NCBI GenBank assembly: GCA_000697475.1
Contig: JNEU01000906.1
Location: forward strand, 186,001 to 250,000
Reading direction: 5' to 3'
DNA from: Lichtheimia corymbifera B2541
Taxonomy: Eukaryota; Mucoromycota; Mucoromycetes; Mucorales; Lichtheimiaceae
DNA length: 64,000 bases
Below, one piece after another: positions 1 through 10,405 of this stretch. The translations under genes and the position numbers were made by a program. The notes below the pieces were generated by a model. That model saw nothing but the letters and a program-made list of their open reading frames with translations. It did no database searches and was not told where the DNA came from. The stretch's first letter is position 1. Each line of letters starts with the position of its first letter.

Positions 1-1
1 T

Positions 2-292
2 TATTTTGTAAATACAAATGCCTACTTGATGGGCACTGCAAATCATACATGGGTAGTTGGGGATTTGATATATGTGGATCGTTGGAGCATGGCTCTTTTC
101 TATGGAACAAATATCATTGAGCGGATTGAGAAATACAATGAACAGGCTATACAGCGCAATTGTAACAAGTGGGTGAATCATTGTGTGTTTAATACATCGC
201 AAAATACGGTGGTCATTGCTTATAATGAGGTTAAAATAAGGGTTCAGAGAAGATGTCTCGTGATCATGCCCAAGTTATTGAATATGCAATAA
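2..292 (+). CDS. Possible 3' end of an unidentified gene cut by the window start
   Basis: An open frame runs from the first bases of the window to a TAA at 290-292 and gives about 96 residues of ordinary composition, with aromatic and charged residues and no low-complexity runs. A methionine occurs at 26, but the frame stays open upstream of it, so this could be the last exon of a gene that starts outside the window. I recognise no motif or family. It may equally be a chance ORF or an old gene remnant. Confidence 0.22.
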   Translation, partial: YFVNTNAYLMGTANHTWVVGDLIYVDRWSMALFYGTNIIERIEKYNEQAIQRNCNKWVNHCVFNTSQNTVVIAYNEVKIRVQRRCLVIMPKLLNMQ

Positions 293-630
293 TGTATGCT
301 GGTGCTTTTGAGAACCCACCCCCATATTGAATTTTCCACGTACCATACCACAAGCTACCTGATGAGTCAATTGTTCTTTATTTACTATATACGCCATAAC
401 TTTATGACCCCAATAGTGATGTATAAAAACATGGTATATAAGGATAGCTTTGATTTATGGATGATCCACTCTGCTCCACCATTGAGGTTGTGCTGCTGCT
501 GGAGGACGTGCCAATGCCGGTGGCCTTACATTATTTGACCTTTTGCGAAGACTTGATGGTTTCATGGGTCGTGTCTTTGTGGGCTATGCACGCATATATA
601 TGTATTAGTCAAGCGGCATCCGAATGACCT
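293..630. other. Intergenic stretch, 3' side of the next gene
   Basis: No gene is supported here. Short open frames exist but have no splice context or recognisable sequence. The stretch probably holds the 3' untranslated region of the minus-strand gene that ends at 631. Confidence 0.4.
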
Positions 631-3465
631 TTATAGACCACTTACATGATTCAGAGGAGGAGAACTTGTAGCTGCACGCTCGTCAAAAGCATGATGACTT
701 GAAAAAGACGTATGTAACCCCTGCCGCTTTTCAAACCATGGAGCAGGAGGAGAAGAAGGCTTGTCACCACTACTCAGCTGGGTCGTGTTGGTCCTAAAGG
801 ATAAACGACTGGATACCGAATTTTGAAGGGCATTGATCCAAGTCTTGTTGTTGTATCTTCGAATGGTGTTATTACCCGATGATGATGCTGATGACACTGA
901 TGACGATGATGATGATGAAGACTCAGATGTGGATGGCAAAGGGGTGACTGGGCTCCTGTATGTGGATGATGGTACAAAGCGGTCATCAAGGGATCGTGTA
1001 GGTTCAGGCACAATGCGTCGAGGTGTCGTCGTCGTATGATCTGTTGGCGATGTCAATGATGGTTCTCCCAATGATGATGACCGATCGATCATTTCCTTGT
1101 TGAATGATTCCCAAAACCCACGTGTGCCACTATGGCCACTTTTCGACTCACCATGAGCACTGGTAATATTACTCTTCTTATGAGCACCATTACGAATAGC
1201 ATTTCTCATTCGATCTCTTTGATGCTGTTGCTGCCATCTTGATAATATATGTGCTGAAGAAGAGCCTGCCGTGTTTAATCTTGGAGATGTGTGCGTTGGT
1301 GATAGTGGGCTGTCGTCATCATCATCATCATCCGTGTAAGGTGACGGTGGTGGGATATCAACCACGATGGAAGAAAATGAAACACGTTTCCTGGCTTTAG
1401 TTTCAGCTGTTTCAAGGCTACTGGTATCTTCTTCTTCATCATCATCATCTCGAGAAAGAGGAGAGGCTTTCCGCGTCAATTGTGGCTCGTAAACAGGAAG
1501 TGGGTTGGGATAAGGCAACGTTGTGCTTGGACAAGAAGAAGAAGATGATGATGATGATGACGCATCCTTTGGAATAGGTGGCATAGCTTTACGGGCAATT
1601 CGAGTATGCTCAGCTTTCCTTGTTGAACATTTCCACTGATGTTGTGATGGCGTAGTATTCTCATTGTTAGAAACGGTGATACGCTGCTGTTGATGTTGAG
1701 CAGGGACCTATGCAAACGTTTAGTTTGTATGACAATATATAAACCATCAAACACCAACCTTAGCCCGATTAATTGCTGGCAATGGCTTTGGTTCACGACG
1801 ATGAGCACCAGTGTCCCTGAACCGAGTATTTGGAGAAGAAGGCTGTTGTTGTTGTTGTTGTTGTTGTTCGTTTGGTGTAGGTGGAGAAAACAATTGAGAA
1901 AGAGCGCGACTTCCTTTAGTCAATGCTGTCTTTCGTTCTCGAGATACGCTTAATGATGCCTCTGATAATGGTGCTGTAGCAAAAGTGCGTGTTTTGTTGG
2001 GTGAACTCAATCCAGTAGCTGTGTCGAATTTCCGAGTCAAGCCTTTGACACCAATAAATGCTTCACTCAGTGGTCTCGGCTTTGATTTTGCTGTACCAGA
2101 AATACTATTGGTGGATGTATTGGTTGACCAGGATGTTTGTATATGCGAAAGCGACACTCGTTTGCTCGGCTTGGATTCAGGAAGCGTGTTCTGAGTATTA
2201 CTGAGAGTGGCACTTTTACTTGCGGATGGATTTGGTGGGGATGGCGTGGATCGTAAGCTGCGACGTATCTCAGAATAAAGTGGGTTTTCATTGTCGGGTT
2301 GTCTCTATTACAGCATATTAGCCATCTATGGTTTTCTTCCTTTCTAGTGCTTCTTACCATATCCTCCATCTTGGTAAATTTAGTATCAATACGAAGAGGC
2401 TTTGGACCTTCTTGTTTGCGAGGACGAACATCTTTTCTCTAGTGCATAGGCAATACTGACGTGGATCAATCTCACATGATCGCGTTCTAGTAAATGAAGA
2501 GTATCATACCTTAATGGGCGAATTTTTCATAGTAGAATTGTCGGTGGTATGAGTCGGCTCGATTCGTGCGCTCCCAAGCTTTGTTGAATCTTCGCTTGTG
2601 TCACAATCGTCAATTTCTGGTAAACGGCTCTCATTCATCGCATCATCGCTTGTTCTTTGCTTCTCATTGTGTTCTGGATCGATCTTTTGTTGCTGCAAAT
2701 CGACTTGGATGTCGCTGTTACATGGTGTACAAGGATCCTCTTGATTGATGGTATCGCTCTTAGTAAGCTGTTCCTGTGTCACCTGGATACGATCAGATGC
2801 AATTGGATCAGTGGTGGTGGACCTGATATCGACTCCATTATCGCCATGTTCTTTTTGTGGTTCACAATCAATTGGATCTGTGCAAGTTGAAGAACCAGAT
2901 GATTCCTAATAGATGGGACTTAGTAGCCTACTCCTATCCACCACGTGCACGTTGCCAGGCAACTTACTTCTTGAATTGGGGATATTGTACTAATATCATC
3001 AGATTCAGTGGAACAATCAGAAAAGGATGTTTCAGGATGAGTAGTGGTGATGTTGTTGGATGTGGTGGTAGCACCAGCAAAAGACCTCCTCCGGTTCCTG
3101 GTCGGCTTTGGTACTACAACAGGTTGTTGCATTGCTGAGCTGGATGTCATCGTGGATACCCGACGTGCCTCGCGTGCTTTCTTTAGTTCATCCAATTCCT
3201 ATCATCCGCATAATACCATGCTGTGTTAGCAATCTAACCCCCGTAAGATACATAGATCTCTGTCTATTGGCTTGCCTTTTCAAGTATCCGTAATGCTGCA
3301 ACATCCATGTAGTTTTGAATAGCTGCTTTATCCCAACTTTTATCTATAAAGAAGTACGTTTAGCTTGTTGCTACTCTCGAGATAACCAGATCTGTATTTG
3401 TACACACCTTTGGGGGATGCTGGATGGTGTAATGTCGAGCGCTGTTGCATGTCAATGCTGGCCAT
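631..3465 (-). CDS. Low-complexity 818-aa protein with short helical N-terminus and RVSF motif
   Basis: Seven exons join in phase: 3465-3408, 3343-3276, 3198-2968, 2905-2510, 2438-2358, 2304-1759 and 1707-631. The second intron starts with GC (GCAAGC) and ends with AG. The N-terminal 75 residues contain a predicted amphipathic helix (around YMDVAALRILEKELDELKKA). The rest is mostly disordered and rich in Ser, Pro, Asp/Glu and Gln, with a Gln run near residue 440 and Ser runs after 508. A conserved-looking patch lies around residues 315-340 (KFTKMEDM, then NPLYSEIRRSL). The motif RVSF at about residues 568-571 fits the RVxF docking signature of protein phosphatase 1, but such short motifs occur by chance. 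An AATCAT/GTAAGTGG donor-like site just before the stop leaves open a further exon. I do not recognise the family; a regulatory or scaffold protein is a guess. Confidence 0.72.
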
Positions 3466-4157
3466 GCTGGTTGTCACTAGTAATGCCGAGGTTTGAGTAT
3501 ACTACAAGACGTGTAGTCAACCACAGTGATTTTACCTTGAAAAATGCGCTGTATGTGAGAGATAGTTGAAAGCAACAAGTACAATAACAATGCAAGTCGT
3601 TTTGGAGTGTTGGTTGGAGCATGGAAAAACAATGACCAAAAATGGATTGTCCATGTGATCCCCTTGAAATTCTGCAAGTCATTCATAACACGTCGTCCTC
3701 TCTTTTTGCTTTGCAGTAGTATGATCAATTATATGCATATCCATATAGAAGGTGCCCCCAATGTGCAAAGGTGTTAATGATATCGATCAATGGAGTGTCA
3801 CAATCAAAGAGGTTTCGGAGTAACAACCACCTCATCTTCGTAATCATGCATGAATCAATGACAAACGATGTACACGTGATTATCGAAGGAATTTCAATTG
3901 AATGATGAAAGCTTGTACATACAAATGATACCTGGTTATGCAAAGTAATAATTGATAACTTGGAAACACCCTCCATCATTGCACGTTACTAGCATTGCGA
4001 CTGATTTGGATCGAAGGCGATTTGCTCGTCCCTCCACCTTTTACTACCATATATCATCTCATCCGCCCCATACCATACGCCACCTTGGCTGCCTAATGAA
4101 TTCGATCCATTGAATAAGGATGCCTTGCGCGCGGTCCAGCCAGCAAGTATCATAGGA
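3466..4157. other. Intergenic stretch
   Basis: Between the minus-strand gene that starts at 3465 and the plus-strand gene at 4201. I see no supported gene, only AT-rich sequence with short frames in all directions. It presumably holds the two divergent promoters. Confidence 0.4.
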
Positions 4158-4164
4158 TATAAAT
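4158..4164 (+). promoter_or_regulatory. Candidate TATA box
   Basis: TATAAAT lies 37 bp upstream of the ATG at 4201, a usual distance for a fungal TATA box with a short leader. This supports the spliced gene model that starts there. Confidence 0.4.
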
Positions 4165-4200
4165 TCTCAGCTTCAAATTATACCCCAATGTGCACATCAA

Positions 4201-4886
4201 ATGATGTCTCCGAATGAACCATTGTATGCCAGAAGGCACCGATCCCACATCCTGTAAAACCAAGTGGTTACTCAAGGGCATATTTACACCTGGAAAACTG
4301 TAAAAATAAACACGGTTGCGTCATATAGCTATAATCATGCTTCGCGTTTCATTAAAAGTATAGCCTGAGTTGAATACGAGCAGATTAAAGTTTTGTTCTT
4401 TTTGCACATATGGAAGCACAATATCATCGTCTATCGGTACTCATGTGTGTTATCTAATAATTTCTTTTCATGTCTACTTAATAGGGTTGAAGCTCTCGAA
4501 TTGCATGATGGATGCCATGTACAACGCTATTCAGGTTCGTATGACCACGTGCCGCTGTCCATGGATCGGTTCCTGACTAACAAACAATTACTATTCAGAA
4601 GCTCTTTCCCTCTACGCTCACGACAAGGAGACGCGTTTTACCTTTACAAAGGGTTACCAGCAAGGCGTCAAGTAAAGTTGGACTATATTCGTTATGGGTT
4701 TACACCGCAGTGGGTTTAGCTATCTTTGTCGAAGAACAATCGCGTGATAATCCAAGGACTTTTCCTCCTGGTTGGGTACAATCATCAGGCCTTGATACTG
4801 AAAACGAAATGCATTACGTGCTTGACAGATGGTATCTTTCACATCCTAATCTCTCGTGGCCAACCCTTATGACCAACGTGATTTGA
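4201..4886 (+). CDS. Small predicted membrane protein, unknown function (139 aa)
   Basis: Four exons fit in phase: 4201-4253, 4329-4357, 4485-4534 and 4599-4886 (TGA). Donors are GTAAAA, GTATAG and GTTCGT, and each acceptor ends in TAG or CAG. All three junctions keep one frame across four otherwise short frames, which is the main evidence for the gene. The product starts with a basic segment (MMSPNEPLYARRHRS), has a hydrophobic stretch at about residues 70-86 (GLYSLWVYTAVGLAIFV) that could be one membrane helix, and ends with a Trp-rich tail (PPGWVQ, DRWYLSHPNLSW). One membrane helix behind a basic N-terminus would suit an organelle membrane protein, but this is inference. No family is recognised, and the second exon has only 29 nt, so the model could be wrong in detail. 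Confidence 0.5.
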
Positions 4887-5237
4887 AACTATCAGGTATT
4901 TACTGTTGAGAAAGTTTTATTATTAGCATGGATGAAGATCATATGTATTGACTGCCAATTGTACAATGATGGGACACCGATACCTTTATTCACAGTGTCG
5001 GCATTATTTAATGATCTATATTTAACATCGGGTTGGTTGACCGGGAACAAACAAAGTTGCACTAAGGTGATACGAAAAGTTTTCATACAACAGGAATCGG
5101 TGTGCCAAGAAGTGTATTTTGTCATCTTGGAATCTGACGTGGCTCAGAGTAGCAGCAACATCGTCACATCCGAGAAGTATCTTTATGAATCACCTGTCTC
5201 CGACAGCAACAACAAAAGCAGTTGTAGAATCATTGTG
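4887..5237. other. Intergenic stretch
   Basis: A 194-nt open frame at 4932-5125 continues downstream but has no recognisable content and overlaps the promoter of the next gene. I treat this stretch as upstream sequence of the secreted protein gene at 5332. Confidence 0.35.
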
Positions 5238-5245
5238 TATATAAA
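5238..5245 (+). promoter_or_regulatory. TATA box of the secreted cysteine-rich protein gene
   Basis: A perfect TATATAAA lies 87 bp before the ATG at 5332. The leader between them is AC-rich (repeats of CAATCAACCAAC type), typical of strongly expressed fungal genes. Confidence 0.6.
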
Positions 5246-5331
5246 GGGGCCCGATGCTGGTAGTGGTGGTCGACAATCAATCAACCAACAATCAACCGGT
5301 GACCCATAACGAAAACATAACAAGCAAGAAA

Positions 5332-5595
5332 ATGAAGTCTGCCTTTTCCATTGTCCTCCTTTCTTTGGTCATTCTCGCCCTTGGTCTCGTGCAGCAGGCC
5401 GTTGCTTATCCCCCTGGTCGTGATTTCTGTAACTGCCACTGCTACCTAGGCAAGCAAGAAGGTCTTAGACGTTGTCAACAATACAACAGCCCCGAGATTT
5501 GTGACAAGAGATTCCAGCATATCCCACAGGAATGCGGCAGCAACTGCAGTGACGAAACCTGTGGCGTTGAGAACTTTGGAGGCTATCATGATTGA
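5332..5595 (+). CDS. Small secreted cysteine-rich protein (87 aa)
   Basis: A single-exon gene. The ATG at 5332 follows AAGAAA and opens with a clear signal peptide: Met-Lys, then a hydrophobic core of about 16 residues (FSIVLLSLVILALGLV) and AVA before a probable cleavage site near residue 26. An in-frame ATG at 5254 lies only 9 bp after the TATA box and would spoil the signal peptide, so 5332 is preferred. The mature part of about 61 residues has eight cysteines, starting CNCHC, then single cysteines in RRC, EIC, QEC, SNC and ETC, enough for four disulfides. I do not recognise a named family. Small secreted cysteine-rich proteins in fungi include antimicrobial peptides, wall proteins and effectors; which one applies here cannot be told from the sequence. 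A good TATA box and AATAAA-like sequences at 5746-5762 suggest a short, well-expressed transcript. Confidence 0.75.
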   Translation: MKSAFSIVLLSLVILALGLVQQAVAYPPGRDFCNCHCYLGKQEGLRRCQQYNSPEICDKRFQHIPQECGSNCSDETCGVENFGGYHD

Positions 5596-6175
5596 AATGA
5601 GGCAGGTGGTAACCACCATGTTGCCACCAGTGTTAGCGTAGCTTCTATCGCCTTGTGCGGTGTATATTTAGCAATGTAATAGCCAGCATATCCTTTTCAA
5701 TTCGATTCAATACCATGGCTATGAATTTGCATCTTGTATACTATAGAATAAATCAAATAAATATTTGATCGTCAAAGTGCATATGATGAAGTAAGCTTTT
5801 AGCGAGTAAACCTTGTTTATTTCAATAGTGATGAGAGAGCAGTGTGCACATGCATTGAAATTATGAAGGCATCCAGCAGATGATAATGATAATCTTATAT
5901 AAAGTAGAAAGGAGGGGATCTACAGAATAATAAAGATGCAAACCGGATGTGATACCGAGGGTTAACCCCCTTGCATGTAAACTAGTGTGGATCCTGATTC
6001 ATTCCAACCAATTGGTTGGTGCCAATTGAGTCAGTTTGCACAACCCAAATGCAAGTTCTCGGCCTGTCTAATCAAATCCCGTCCACTTTATTCCTCCTCT
6101 CTCTCTCTCTCGTCTCCCTTTTAACCCCACGTATTCTATATTTATATCTTGGAAGCGTATACATGAATCCCAAGC
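5596..6175. other. 3' region of the secreted protein gene and promoter of the sorting nexin gene
   Basis: AT-rich sequence with AATAAA-type signals at about 5746-5762, fit for the 3' end of the upstream transcript. A pyrimidine-rich CT tract at about 6090-6125 precedes the ATG at 6176. No gene is supported here. Confidence 0.45.
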
Positions 6176-9078
6176 ATGACCTTGTTGGCAGATTGGTATA
6201 ATCTGCTACGTCAACACTGGCTAATCGTCCGAGATGACTCGAGCGTCCAGACATTGAAAACGATCGTGGCGGGAGTTGCTGGTGCACTTTATGCGTCCTT
6301 GTTGGTGGCAAATGGCTATTATTTCCCTCTCTTCATCGTCCTCGGCTTTGCATTAGGCGCCGTCTTCTTTTCCAATCAACAACAAGAACGCTTCAACAAC
6401 TTGACTTTTGAAACACGACCTCTAATAGGCAAGGTACAGTCATTTTAATGGTAGCTTTTGACACAAAAACAAGTATCGCTCATGCAGCGTCTTAGGATGG
6501 GGAACAAGCCATAGCAACAACAAACGACAACGACACGTTACGATTGTTTTATCCACCCTTGACAACTGCTGTGGACAAGTTGATCACGTACTTTTGCCGC
6601 GACTTTGTATTAACGTGGTGGACACCATTAAACCCACAACATGATCCAGAGTTTGAGCGATCCGTCAAATCAACATTGAATGGTGCTGTGCACAGGGTTG
6701 AAAAGCTACTTCTCAAGCAAGAAAGGAATGACATTGTCATGGCGACACTATATGGGATAGCCAATGTTCTCATTATTCATATGGTAAAGTTGGAAATTGG
6801 TGGATGAGAAATAAGGAACATGTGTAACTCACAGGCGTATGTCTGTGGAACCAATTAGCGTGAATGCAGGAACCTTGAAAGCTCGGGCATGTCGCTTGAA
6901 GGATATACAGCATTGAATTCGCAATCACCTTTTGCACAATTACTCTCTCATCATGAACAGCATCAGCAAATGCGTGGATTGAGTACAACTATGTTGAAAC
7001 GCATGTTACCGACCAACGACACCGATTCGGTTGTACTCATGAGTCTATTTCGTGAATTATTGGCTAGCCACTTATTCGACAATATCCTCGACACTTTGAG
7101 CGATCCAGATTTCATCAATTATTATATTGTCGATTATCTTTCTGCTGATCGTAGTAAGGATGCAGCAGGTCAATCTGAAGCGGATGACAATGGAGAAGGT
7201 ATTCGTAGTGTGGTGGAACGTGCTGCTGAAAGCTTGATGGCTGCTGGATTGGATCATGAAGAAGGATCTCGAGAACAACCTACTACCACCTCCAACAATA
7301 CCGTTCATCAAGAAGAGTCACCCATGGTCGATAGCCCAAGAACATCCATGACATTATCGCAACCTCGCTCATCATCCGAGATTCACCCATCTGCATCCGC
7401 TCCCGATTTGTCTGTGCCACCACAATCTCAAACGACCAATGACACTCTGCCATCCATTCCAGAAGATTCTTCTCGCAATCATCATCCTACTGCAATCACC
7501 AACAACAACGCATCGAAAAAGAAGACATCATCTCCACGACCTTCTTATGATGCTGCACCCATGATTTATGAACCAGGCACAGTCCATTTCAGTGTCATGG
7601 ATATTTCAACACCGAGTGGAAATGAACCAACGCCTGATAAGAACAAGCTCATGTTTATTGTACAAATTGAACGACCTGCCACAGCAGAAGATCATCAGGC
7701 TGGATCAGAAGGAGGTGGTTATGTGATTACTCGCACCTATGCCGACTTTGAAGTGTTCCATGCGATTATCAGTGCTCGACATACCAAGCGTGTAGCAAGG
7801 GCCAATTTACGTCTTCCACTGGATCCCGTTTATCGATCATGGCTCAAGTTGGGTGCAAATGGCAATGCTGGAGGAAACAATGGAGGACCCACAATGCATG
7901 ATCCTGATAGCATAAGCCGAGCATTGGAAGCCTATTTGCATACGGTGGTACAGGACAATGAAATGGGACGTGACAGTATCATCCTCGCCTTTTTGAGAAA
8001 GGAACGCAGACAAGGCCCTGATGGTGGTGATCCTGCAGTTGACATTTCTTTTGCGGATGAATACATGGATGAGATTGGATCGTATGCAGCATTATCAGCA
8101 GCAGCGGGGCAACCACCAGGTGCAACAACAACCAATACCCTGAATGGCGCTCAAAGTAGTGTAGGCAAGGCTTTTTCAATGCTGGCACGTGCACCCTCCT
8201 TGGCTGTGAAAAGTGTTAGCCGTACCGTGAGCGAGACATGGGATGAAACTGGAATGACAACAGCATCTTCCTCACCAGGGCCAGAACCATCAAGGCGTTG
8301 GTTTGGGAGAAAAACAACACGTGAAGGATCCATTTGCAGTACTGTAAGCTCAGGAACCATTGAGGATGAATCGCTTACATCACCACGACAACACCAGCAA
8401 CAGCAACAACATACCAGCATTACACCACCATCAAGCTTTTCTGAAAAGGAAGAGGATGAGTACATCATGGAAGAAGAAGACGAAGAAGGGTTGGATGAGG
8501 ATGAACAAAGTCGAAGGCGGAGGCAACAAGTTGTGGATGAACAAGAGAATGCTCCACCGAAGGACGAGCCGCATCAAATCAAGAGCAAGCCATTATCACC
8601 TATGGAGATTGAACTATTGATTGAGACAACGTTTGCATTGGTGGTTGAAATCTTTGACTTAACGACAGCCAACAATCGAGCTTGGATGCGGAGGACGCTA
8701 TTGAATGTCTTGCGAGAAATTGTGCGACGATCGTACACGGAGATCATTGCTCAACATTATACCACGTATATGCAAGATTACATGTCGCCTGAGGCACTGG
8801 TTCATCTTTGTGAAAAGGTGATGGAAAAGTTTTGGCCTAATGGTCGTTATGGTGATCCCAGTCCACCTCGTACTGAAGAGCAAAAGGAAGCAAGCCGTCA
8901 AGAAGCACGTACCTTGCTAATGACAGCAGCTGTCCCTTCAGGTGTGCGTCAACTTATTGGTGATCAAAACTGCAGTGCAGCCATGGATCGGTTATGGAAA
9001 CGATGCCAAAATCAGGAACTCAATCGTGTGCTCATGCTTCAGTTATTGGAGCGCTTGATGCGTCCCATTTTTGGTTGA
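6176..9078 (+). CDS. PXA-PX-Nexin_C sorting nexin (SNX19/Mdm1-like)
   Basis: Three exons, 6176-6433, 6496-6783 and 6859-9078, give 921 aa. The third exon starts at a TAG acceptor that restores RECRNLES before the long frame. Two adjacent hydrophobic helices lie at about residues 29-66. They are followed by a PXA domain (about 90-280, with LSDPDFINYYIVDYLS near its end), a Ser/Pro-rich linker, a PX domain at about 420-560 (RTYADFEVFHAII, then LRLPLDP) and a C-terminal nexin domain at about 760-921 (LIETTFALVVEIFDL, WMRRTLLNVLREIVRRSY). This order is that of membrane-anchored nexins such as Mdm1 and SNX13/14/19, which tether the ER to other organelles or act in endosomal traffic. No RGS domain is visible between PXA and PX, which resembles SNX19 more than Mdm1. 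PX phosphoinositide binding is expected but not shown. Confidence 0.9.
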
Positions 9079-9399
9079 TCCATTAGATATGAAAAAAAAA
9101 ATGCATTCCCCTGTTTCCCTTTCCTCCTCCTCTCACATTCACTCACTCACATCTACCCATTGACGCATACATAGTACACGCTCATTACTTATATATACAT
9201 AGCTACTCTTTTGTTCTGACTTTAATGTATAAAAGACTCATATAACCTTTTGATTTCTCGATGAATGGCTTGACATTACCTAATGGAGTAATAATGATCT
9301 TGCACGTTTATGCAGCTACACTGCGATCGCGTAGTATACCTTTGCCATCTACAGGTGCAATAAGAGGCTACCTCACCTATATTTGGACGCTAAGTACAT
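9079..9399. other. 3' flank of the sorting nexin gene
   Basis: Pyrimidine-rich and AT-rich sequence after the stop at 9078, with TATATATACAT and AATGTATAA stretches that suit a fungal polyadenylation region. From about 9400 the repeat block begins. Confidence 0.4.
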
Positions 9400-10405
9400 A
9401 CCATTCTTATGAAGCACGTCGGCTCTTTGAGAACATTGTTAATCTGCAGTGTGACCGAGAGCACGTTGTGTGAAAGTTTCCAGCTTGAGATGGCTGATCT
9501 GGGGGATAATGGGCCGTCCACCCTACCTATATCCTACATCTGGACGATCCTATTCGAACTTTTCATAATGAAACGTCTGGTTTTTAAATGAATGGAATTG
9601 CTCAGCATGTCATAGACAACCTTCTTACCAAGTTTCAGGTTCGAGAGTGGGAATCCCAAGGTATTGCATACTAATCGACAGTTCATGATTTCCGACGGGT
9701 ACGGAATTTCCGTCCATCATAGTAAACCCCACATTATACCCTCCCATTCAAGATTTTCAAATGAAGTATGGGCCCTTTATGAGAACAATGTTGGTCACCG
9801 TGTCCAAGAGAATCTTGTGTGAAAGTTTCAGGTTTGAGATGGGCAACCTCGAGGTTATGGGCCACCCGCTCTACATGTAATACCATCCGTTCATCATCCG
9901 ACGCTCCCATTTTAATTCTCACAATGAAGCCTGCGACTTTGATATGAATGGAGTTGATCAGCATGTTGAAGCCCTCTGTCCTGACCAAGTTTGACGATGG
10001 AGGTGAGCAATCGCGGGGGTGTGCACTATGCACCCTACTTGCGTTCCTTCCGTCCTATATTTGGACCGGCCGATTTATAAAATACCATAATGAAGTATGC
10101 GGTTTTTAAATGAATGGAGTTGATCAGCATGACTCAGCGAACCTGCTTACCAAGTTTCATGTTCGAAATGGGGAATCCCAAGGTAATTCATATTAGATGG
10201 CATTTCAACGAACCCGGCGGGTTCCGGAATTCCCGTCCATCATAGTCAACCTCACATTACAGCCTCCCATTCAAAATTTGTAAATGAAGTGTGGGTTCTT
10301 TATTAATACAAAGTTGATCAGCATGTCCAAGAGCATCTTGTGTGCAAGTTTGAGGTGTGAGAGAGGCAATCTCAATGTTATGGATCAATTACAGTGTTCA
10401 TGCAT
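9400..10405 (+). repeat. Array of degenerate repeats, left copy
   Basis: Several copies of one degenerate unit follow one another. Each contains versions of GAAAGTTTCAGGTTCGAG, ATGGGCAATCT(C), a G-rich then CACCCTAC-like part, TTTCATAATGAA, and TTGATCAGCATG followed by ACCTTCTTACCAAG or ATCTTGTGTG. The spacing between similar parts is roughly 90-190 bp. Units occur near 9400, 9590, 9770, 9920, 10095 and 10270. No coding frame spans the array. The same array recurs in inverse orientation at 52080-53060, directly at 12985-13585, and as a short piece at 56096-56430. Confidence 0.8.

Noticed and set aside
833..1039. Asp-rich frame on the plus strand (DDDADDTDDDDDDED)
   Set aside because: It is the complement of Ser/Asp-rich low-complexity codons of the real minus-strand gene.
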